From Planctomycetia bacterium (GTDB lineage: Bacteria; Planctomycetota; Phycisphaerae; Phycisphaerales; UBA1924), in NCBI GenBank assembly GCA_005776545.1, contig SXOY01000329.1, forward strand, positions 1 through 5,057: a stretch of DNA of 5,057 nucleotides, written 5' to 3'. Shown one piece after another: positions 1 through 5,057 of this stretch (the stretch's first letter is position 1; each line of letters starts with the position of its first letter). Made by a program: the position numbers and the translations under genes. Under the pieces are notes generated by a model. The model saw only the letters and a list, made by a program, of their open reading frames with translations, did not search any database and was not told the origin of the DNA.

Positions 1-884
1 CAGATGACCTCGCCATATGTATTAAGTAGATTCGAATTGGTTGTGCCCGCGCCCAGATTCACCCATTCGCCCAGCCATGAGTCGCCCAGGTGTCCATCGT
101 TTCCCTTGTTTGAATACCCCTGCACAATCGTGCCGCCAATCTCGCCGGCAACCTTGCAATACGGGCCAATTGCGGTGTTGGCCTTGATGAGTGACTTGTC
201 GAGCACGTGTGAATCGCGACCGATGTAGCATGGACCAATAAGCACCGAGCCGGGTCGAATCGTCGCGCGATCGTCGATCACAATCGGCCCGCTTTCCAGA
301 TCAAATGTAACACTCGGGTAGATTTTCGCTGATCCCATCACATGCAATGCGTGTGAGCCAAACGCAATCGTGTCGGGCGGCGGCGAGCTTTGTGTGATTT
401 TCCTCCCCAATAACTCAAGATCGGTCGCAATGCACGTGTCTCGATATCGACGCCAGTGCCAGGGTCGTGTCATCATCGCATGGTCCATGCGGCGATCTGC
501 CTTGAACGACCCATCTTTGAAAAACGACTGCACGCTCGCCCGATCCATGATTCCCGAAACGAGTGACTTTCCTTCAGCATCACCGACAACTTCCGCGGTT
601 GGCGCACCCAGATTCCAGGCCTTGATCAACGGGCATCTTCCGTTGATAATGTGAATCTTCTCGCCGCTCGGCAAGGCGTTTATTGAAATTCCCGGATGGT
701 TCTGCCGCGTAACTTCTTCCAGCGCCGCTGGCACCAGCAATGCATCAGGAGCGTGTCCTGCTGCCGCGGTCAAGCGTTCAAAAGTTGTCATCGCCCCGGT
801 GCGAATATCAAACGATGCCCGCATGTCATTCAGCGGCGCGAGTGAATACCCATCATCAAAGAGCACAAGCGGGGGGGTTGCCAT
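1..884 (-). CDS. GlmU-like sugar-1-phosphate nucleotidyltransferase / acetyltransferase (partial, 3' end off the left edge)
   Basis: The 294 visible codons start at ATG 884 and run off the window without a stop. The N-terminal half (about residues 5-165) has the features of the divergent NTP-transferase domain of 'alternative GlmU' proteins: LFDDG (8-12), LAPLNDMRASFDIRTGA (15-31) with the conserved R..F.IR.G pattern, then RPWHW (140-144) and a following D/E-rich helix. The C-terminal half (from about 172) is a left-handed beta-helix acyltransferase with hexapeptide-like turns such as IGPCYIGRDSHV. It includes GHLGDSWLGEWVNLGAGT (264-281), which matches the GlmU segment carrying the catalytic His, here H265. 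Family role: acetyl transfer to glucosamine-1-phosphate and UTP-dependent formation of UDP-GlcNAc in the cytoplasm; the exact sugar here is inferred. The family is usually about 390-420 residues, so roughly 100 are missing. It follows mreD by 32 bp and is probably cotranscribed. No Shine-Dalgarno is evident; an in-frame GTG at 905 is the alternative start. A run of seven C falls in codons 3-5. Confidence 0.87.
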   Translation of the reverse strand, partial: MATPPLVLFDDGYSLAPLNDMRASFDIRTGAMTTFERLTAAAGHAPDALLVPAALEEVTRQNHPGISINALPSGEKIHIINGRCPLIKAWNLGAPTAEVVGDAEGKSLVSGIMDRASVQSFFKDGSFKADRRMDHAMMTRPWHWRRYRDTCIATDLELLGRKITQSSPPPDTIAFGSHALHVMGSAKIYPSVTFDLESGPIVIDDRATIRPGSVLIGPCYIGRDSHVLDKSLIKANTAIGPYCKVAGEIGGTIVQGYSNKGNDGHLGDSWLGEWVNLGAGTTNSNLLNTYGEVI

Positions 885-916
885 GCTGCGAGTGTAATGC
901 GGCACTATCGACCACG

Positions 917-1483
917 TCAATCACGCCGTGCAAAGCGTCTTGATTGCAAGTTCGCAAATCCGAAATATGACGCCAGCGGCAACAGTGCAAGTGCCAGCAC
1001 CATCCCCAGAAGCCCGGAATAGAACGCCGAGGCGAGTCGCCGCAAAAGCTCACTCCCCGCCGCCATCGCCACCGGTTCAGAGAACCAGCCTCGAATTGTC
1101 AAATATGACAACACCATGACCTGCACAACGGCAAATCCCAAACCGGCGAGCAACCCAAAGGTCAGCGGATTTCGCCGCATGAGCATGCCCCGCGAAAGCA
1201 ACATCAACTGTGCGGCAAGCAGATACCCGAGTGTGTATGGCCCAAGCAGCACAGCCTCATTTCCATTTGCAAGCACAACTGGATTGAGCAGATCGACCAG
1301 CAGCCCCAGAAAAAACGCGGCTGAGTAAATCGTTACAGGAGTTGCGGCAAGTGCAACCAGCACGAGCAGCGAGAACACAAACGAGGGAGCGATGGAAGTA
1401 TTTCCCAGCTCCAGAGCGCGACGCATGCCGAGTTCAAAACCGAGCAACACCCACGCCACCAGACTGAAAATGAGCCAATTCAC
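917..1483 (-). CDS. mreD: Rod shape-determining protein MreD
   Basis: This 188-residue, strongly hydrophobic protein has the size and topology of MreD, the polytopic inner-membrane partner of MreC and MreB in the elongasome. Membrane segments are visible at about 2-20, 33-68 (probably two), 80-98, 107-130 and 152-175. The family-typical G-LLVDLLNP stretch (60-68), followed by the GPYTLGYLL segment (81-89), supports the call, since MreD sequences are otherwise poorly conserved. The C-terminus is basic (RRFARRD) and probably cytoplasmic. Translation starts at GTG 1483, whose first bases overlap the mreC stop as GTGA, a classic translationally coupled junction. A good AAGGAG Shine-Dalgarno lies seven bases upstream, inside the mreC coding end. 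Identification rests on position directly after mreC as much as on sequence. Confidence 0.9.
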   Translation of the reverse strand: MNWLIFSLVAWVLLGFELGMRRALELGNTSIAPSFVFSLLVLVALAATPVTIYSAAFFLGLLVDLLNPVVLANGNEAVLLGPYTLGYLLAAQLMLLSRGMLMRRNPLTFGLLAGLGFAVVQVMVLSYLTIRGWFSEPVAMAAGSELLRRLASAFYSGLLGMVLALALLPLASYFGFANLQSRRFARRD

Positions 1484-2391
1484 TTTCTGGCTCCTTCCAC
1501 CGCGGGTTCTTCTTCGGTTGAAATCAGCAGCATGACATCGCTCACTCGGTCAAGCTGCGGAATCGATGGGCGAACGGTCACGGTGTTGCGACCAGGATTG
1601 TTCTGCGATGGTTCCACGCGAATGACCTCGCCGATCAACATGTGTTGAGCAACGGCAGACCATGTCAATTTGTCATCAATTCGAACGCGGTCCCCAATCT
1701 GCGGCGTGTATGGCAATAAAGTCGCCTTATTCACCTCATACTGAATATCCCCGACAAGTGTTCCATCACCCACTGGCTTCAGTACCGTCGAGAGTGAAAC
1801 AGGAGCTGCCCCAGGTGGGCCTGAAAGGAGAATGCGTGCTCCAACTGGTCCGGCACTTGGATGTGTGATCGGCAATACATAACAGAGTCGAGCATCAACA
1901 CTCTGAATTCGACCCAGAATCTGCACTCCCCGAATCGTTGCAACGCTTGAAAGCGTCACGCCATCACTTCCACCGATCCGAATCGCAAGTGTTCCAGAGG
2001 ACAGATCAGAGGAGTTCGCCACCACCGGTCGCGACAAGATTCGAGTCTGTAATCCCGGAAACTCAGTTCGCACCTGTTGCAGTGCCGCGATGACCCCGGT
2101 CAGTCGATCCACCTCCGCCGATTTCTGCAGGTACATCTGCTGAAAAGCATCACGCTCTTCCCGCAACGTCCGCATCATGTCATTGTCAACCGGGATTTCC
2201 GCAGGCCGCAGCCACGTTGTCAGTGCATGCAATGGCCCAGAAATCGGTGCAACAAGTGTGAGCGCGGGACTTTTAAACCAATTCACCCACGCGATGTACC
2301 GCGCCGGCAAAAGTCCGAGCACTGCCACCACAGCGATTGCAAAAGGGAGCATTCGCTGCGGCAAAGGAAGTTGTGAAAATCGGCGCATCAT
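1480..2391 (-). CDS. mreC: Rod shape-determining protein MreC
   Basis: MreC is a bitopic inner-membrane protein whose periplasmic part organises the elongation complex and contacts PBP2. The 303 residues show the family order: a short basic cytoplasmic N-terminus (MMRRFSQLPLPQR), one membrane segment at about 14-35, a coiled coil at about 70-108 (REERDAFQQMYLQKSAEVDR region), then the two beta domains from about 112 to 291. Conserved-type landmarks are the GSDGV turn (141-145), the VATIRGVQILGRIQSV strand pair (150-165), ITHPSAGPVGARI (175-187), and the closing VTVRPSIPQLDRVSDVMLLI (271-290). Length is within the usual 270-370 range. The start is limited by an in-frame TAG at 2403-2401, four codons upstream; ATG 2391 or the adjacent ATG 2388 must be used, and neither has a recognisable Shine-Dalgarno. 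It lies 78 bp after mreB and overlaps mreD by 4 bp. Confidence 0.95.
   Translation of the reverse strand: MMRRFSQLPLPQRMLPFAIAVVAVLGLLPARYIAWVNWFKSPALTLVAPISGPLHALTTWLRPAEIPVDNDMMRTLREERDAFQQMYLQKSAEVDRLTGVIAALQQVRTEFPGLQTRILSRPVVANSSDLSSGTLAIRIGGSDGVTLSSVATIRGVQILGRIQSVDARLCYVLPITHPSAGPVGARILLSGPPGAAPVSLSTVLKPVGDGTLVGDIQYEVNKATLLPYTPQIGDRVRIDDKLTWSAVAQHMLIGEVIRVEPSQNNPGRNTVTVRPSIPQLDRVSDVMLLISTEEEPAVEGARK
1491..1496 (-). promoter_or_regulatory. Ribosome binding site of mreD
   Basis: AAGGAG on the minus strand, seven bases before the GTG at 1483 and inside the last codons of mreC. It fixes the mreD start at the GTGA overlap. It is the clearest Shine-Dalgarno in the minus-strand run. Confidence 0.75.
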
Positions 2392-2469
2392 GATGTGACG
2401 CTAGAGGCTAGGCCGATCCCCAATAATTCGCACCAGTTGATGCAGTAAAGGTCGGCCCCCCGGATGCTC
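2392..2469. other. mreB-mreC spacer (78 bp)
   Basis: Non-coding gap between the mreB stop and the mreC start. It holds a weak inverted pair GGCCGA (2411-2416) / TCGGCC (2452-2457), separated by about 35 bases, plus a C-rich tract at 2455-2461. There is no U-tract following a hairpin, so I see no intrinsic terminator, and read-through from mreB into mreC is expected. No ribosome binding site for mreC can be made out here. Confidence 0.5.
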
Positions 2470-3519
<1,050 letters not shown>

Positions 3520-3526
3520 GGCTGGA

Positions 3527-3530
3527 CCTT
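3527..3530 (-). promoter_or_regulatory. Probable ribosome binding site of mreB
   Basis: AAGG on the minus strand, seven bases before GTG 3519. It is short, but correctly placed, and the GTG gives the family-typical N-terminus. The region before the in-frame ATG at 3495 (CTTGGGA) has no comparable site. This motif therefore helps decide the start. Confidence 0.5.
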
Positions 3531-3701
3531 GCACAAATGTGGATCGCCCTTTCAAAGCTCCGCCTTGAAGAACCAATCCAACAGTTTTCCGCGCATTCCG
3601 CGGCGGGTAAGGGTATCGAAGCGCAGCGCCCGAAGCGAGAAATTCCGCTGACAAGTCCGGTTTGTGCCAGTATTTGTTTGTGTGCTCCCCAACTACCCCA
3701 A

Positions 3702-3742
3702 CTTGTCGGTTGCTGACAGGTCTTGTCGGATTCGACGACAAG
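3702..3742. promoter_or_regulatory. Clustered CTTGTCGG half-sites with a perfect inverted repeat (candidate operator)
   Basis: Four related half-sites stand in a row: CTTGTCGG at 3702-3709, the imperfect reverse copy CTGACAGG at 3713-3720 (six of eight match in reverse complement), CTTGTCGG again at 3722-3729, and CGACAAG at 3736-3742. The last two form a perfect 7-7-7 inverted repeat (3722-3742), and the two direct copies are exactly 20 bp apart, about two helical turns. A further TGACAAG lies at 3649-3655. The array sits 183-223 bp upstream of the mreB start. No U-tract follows on either strand, so a terminator is unlikely. A regulator-binding array or a leader hairpin of the mre transcript are both possible; no known regulator is assigned. 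Confidence 0.4.
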
Positions 3743-4034
3743 TCACCGCTTTGGGGGACTCCGAGGGGCAAGTTCTGTTCGCTGTCTTCCGAATGCAGAA
3801 CAACGAACCCCGAATGTGAATGAGTGGGCTGCATGTGCTCAGCCGGGCAGGTGCTACGACGCAAAGGCAGGATTCAATAACGGCTGACACGAGTACCGCA
3901 CCGCCCGCTTGGCATTGCAAAACTCTTGGAAAGCGGCTGCAATCGAGCAACTTTTATCTCCCTAATCGGTCCCATATCTCGCAACCGCAGCCCAACCACC
4001 TGCGAATACTCCCCTACCTGGCTCTCACGCCAGT

Positions 4035-4053
4035 TTCGCGCACTCGCCGCGAA
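4035..4053. repeat. Short inverted repeat ahead of the propeller gene
   Basis: TTCGCG (4035-4040) and CGCGAA (4048-4053) form a perfect 6-7-6 inverted repeat that ends five bases before the ribosome binding site of the gene at 4070. In the transcript it could form a small GC-rich hairpin near the initiation region; it could also be a protein-binding palindrome or chance. Confidence 0.3.
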
Positions 4054-4057
4054 CCTC

Positions 4058-4064
4058 GAAGGGG
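4058..4064 (+). promoter_or_regulatory. Ribosome binding site of the propeller gene
   Basis: The purine run GAAGGGG ends five bases before ATG 4070. It favours this start over the in-frame ATG at 4106, which would give a shorter, more standard signal peptide (MRRAFWLFALV...) but has no purine-rich site before it. Confidence 0.55.
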
Positions 4065-4069
4065 TGTCC

Positions 4070-5057
4070 ATGAACTTGTTCCCGTGGTCTGGCCTGCCTG
4101 GCTGTATGCGTCGAGCTTTTTGGCTTTTCGCCTTGGTATTCACCACTGCGCACACACTACCCGTTCACGCCCAATGCATCCCCGCTCTCGAACCAGTTGG
4201 CACGTACGGCGGCCTCGACGGCTTCGTTCACACGCTCACGCCGCTCTCTAATGGCTCCGTGTTTCTCGCTGGTGATTTCACAATCGCAGGCCGCCAATCC
4301 GTCACTTCTCCCGCAATCTGGAACGGCACACAATTCCAATCACTTGCCCCAATCACCGATGGCGTGATCTTCACCTCGACCATCCACAACAATCAGATCG
4401 TGATCGGCGGCAGTTTCCGCCTCCCCAATCTGCCGAACTCCATCACCATCGCGGCGTGGGATGGCGCTTCCTGGAACCCCCTGGGCCTCCAGCCTTCTGG
4501 CACCGTCTTCAAACTCTTCAGCACCGCAAACGGTCTCCTTGCCGGTGGCGACTTCTCACTCTTTGGTTCTACCGAAATCATCCATCTTGCCTCGTTCGCA
4601 AGCTCATCTTCAACCTGGCAGCGTCACAGCATCCAGCCCGATGACACTGTCTTCGCAATCGCAACTCTTGACAATCTCCTCCTCATCGGCGGCGACTTCT
4701 ATGCTGTCAATGGCACAGTCTGCCGCAACATCGCCTTGATCTCCAACAACTACCCGATCGCACTCGATCGCGGCCTTGATCGAACTGTCTACGCCGTCAC
4801 CTTCTTTGAAAACTCAATCATCGCTGGTGGTAGCTTCGAATCTGATTTCCGGTCTATTACTCCCGGTGTTGCCCGCTTCGAAAACGGCAATTGGCAAGCG
4901 CTCGCGGGCGGCGTGAGTGGCGATGTCTACGAATTCCGCGAAATCGGCGGCAAGCTCTACGCCGCGGGCGCACTGCCAACCGGCGTTGTCTACCTCGAAA
5001 ACGACACATGGCACTCTGGCGGCAATCCGATCGACGGCATCGCCTATTCGGTTGCCC
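4070..5057 (+). CDS. Secreted beta-propeller-like repeat protein (partial, 3' end off the right edge)
   Basis: The 329 visible codons contain no stop and continue past the window. The N-terminus is a signal peptide: basic RR at 14-15, hydrophobic core FWLFALVFTTAHTL (17-30), and a likely cut after VHA (34) before QC, so the protein is exported. The mature part is a tandem repeat of about 46 residues. The small-residue/Gly strand A/G-G-x-F recurs as LAGDF (66-70), IGGSF (112-116), AGGDF (158-162), IGGDF (206-210), AGGSF (252-256) and the degenerate YAAG (297-300), with steps of 45-48 residues. Each is followed about 15 residues later by an aromatic 'W/F-x-G-xx-W-xx-L' strand, for example AWDGASWNPLG (129-139) and RFENGNWQALAGG (269-281). 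This is the pattern of blades in kelch/delta-60-type propellers, common in exported planctomycete proteins, where a C-terminal anchoring domain often follows; that part is not visible. Substrate and role are unknown. Confidence 0.82.
   Translation, partial: MNLFPWSGLPGCMRRAFWLFALVFTTAHTLPVHAQCIPALEPVGTYGGLDGFVHTLTPLSNGSVFLAGDFTIAGRQSVTSPAIWNGTQFQSLAPITDGVIFTSTIHNNQIVIGGSFRLPNLPNSITIAAWDGASWNPLGLQPSGTVFKLFSTANGLLAGGDFSLFGSTEIIHLASFASSSSTWQRHSIQPDDTVFAIATLDNLLLIGGDFYAVNGTVCRNIALISNNYPIALDRGLDRTVYAVTFFENSIIAGGSFESDFRSITPGVARFENGNWQALAGGVSGDVYEFREIGGKLYAAGALPTGVVYLENDTWHSGGNPIDGIAYSVA

Larger units (their letters stand above)
3520..4069. other. Divergent intergenic region between mreB and the propeller gene (550 bp)
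   Basis: This stretch must hold the promoters for both the minus-strand mre run and the plus-strand propeller gene, unless the latter starts elsewhere. It has two structured elements, listed separately (3702-3742 and 4035-4053). No promoter is convincing. On the plus strand, TTGCAA (3915-3920) and TGCAAT (3938-3943) with a 17-base spacer match four of six positions each of a sigma-70 promoter, which is weak. No -35/-10 pair I trust was found for mreB. Several frames are open here (minus 3864-3520 in frame with mreB, plus 3820-4251, minus 4155-3874), but none gives a recognisable protein. Confidence 0.6.

Noticed and set aside
2411..2457. GGCCGA/TCGGCC pair in the mreB-mreC spacer as a terminator or attenuator.
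   Set aside because: The arms are only six bases and about 35 bases apart, with no U-tract.
3520..3600. The in-frame stretch upstream of mreB encodes VGLVLQGGALKG, which resembles the glycine-rich oxyanion motif of patatin-like phospholipases.
   Set aside because: It is only about a dozen residues, with no following GxSxG or catalytic Asp, and it lies immediately before the MreB start in the same frame. Chance similarity is the better explanation.
3655..3700. A TGGCAC element on the minus strand (about 3664-3669) suggested a sigma-54 promoter.
   Set aside because: The required TTGC-type element at the fixed five-base spacing is absent; the nearest TTG is too far away.
3915..3943. TTGCAA-17-TGCAAT as a sigma-70-like promoter for the propeller gene.
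   Set aside because: Only four of six positions match in each box, no more than expected by chance in a 550-bp region, so it is noted in the intergenic entry but not called.
3820..4251. Open plus-strand frame of 143 residues overlapping the start of the propeller gene.
   Set aside because: It overlaps the signal peptide region of the better-supported gene in another frame, is Arg/His/Ser/Pro-rich without motifs, and has no clear ribosome binding site.
3874..4339. Minus-strand open frames upstream of mreB and opposite the propeller gene start.
   Set aside because: Their compositions look random, they are antisense to a supported gene in part, and none shows a recognisable domain.
4271..4850. 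Repeated GGDF/GGSF motifs in the plus-strand gene recall the GGDEF motif of diguanylate cyclases.
   Set aside because: They recur every ~46 residues in an exported protein and lack the GGDEF domain context; they are blade motifs of a propeller-like repeat.

Overview
The window holds one end of a cell-shape (elongasome) locus, and divergent from it the start of a secreted repeat protein. The likely host is a planctomycete, most plausibly of the Phycisphaerae/Phycisphaerales. This is an inference from three things: an mreB-mreC-mreD run followed by an 'alternative GlmU'-type sugar nucleotidyltransferase/acyltransferase, an MreB with DLGTCNT in its first phosphate motif, and a large exported protein built from 'GGxF ... 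xWxG..W..L' blades. The base composition is moderately GC-rich. No rRNA, tRNA, CRISPR array, insertion sequence or phage gene was seen.

Layout. Positions 1-3519 are a minus-strand gene run, read right to left: mreB (3519-2470), a 78-bp spacer, mreC (2391-1480), mreD (1483-917, overlapping mreC by 4 bp as GTGA), a 32-bp gap, then a GlmU-like gene (884 to beyond the left edge). Positions 3520-4069 are a 550-bp divergent intergenic region. It contains a compact array of CTTGTCGG-type half-sites with one perfect 7-7-7 inverted repeat (3702-3742), and a small inverted repeat just before the next gene. Position 4070 to the right edge is a plus-strand gene for a secreted beta-propeller-like protein. 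Six repeats of about 46 residues are visible and the gene continues past the window.

How the genes work together. MreB filaments lie under the inner membrane. MreC (one membrane span plus periplasmic beta domains) and MreD (polytopic) link them to the wall-synthesis machinery. The GlmU-like protein would make UDP-N-acetylglucosamine-type precursors, so the cluster appears to pair the scaffold for lateral wall growth with supply of an activated sugar. The propeller gene is transcribed the other way and has no obvious functional link beyond sharing the intergenic region.

No clearly new system is visible. The points most worth following are the half-site array upstream of mreB, the mreBCD/GlmU-like linkage, and the mreB start: a GTG preceded by a 115-codon in-frame open stretch that can mislead automatic start calling.
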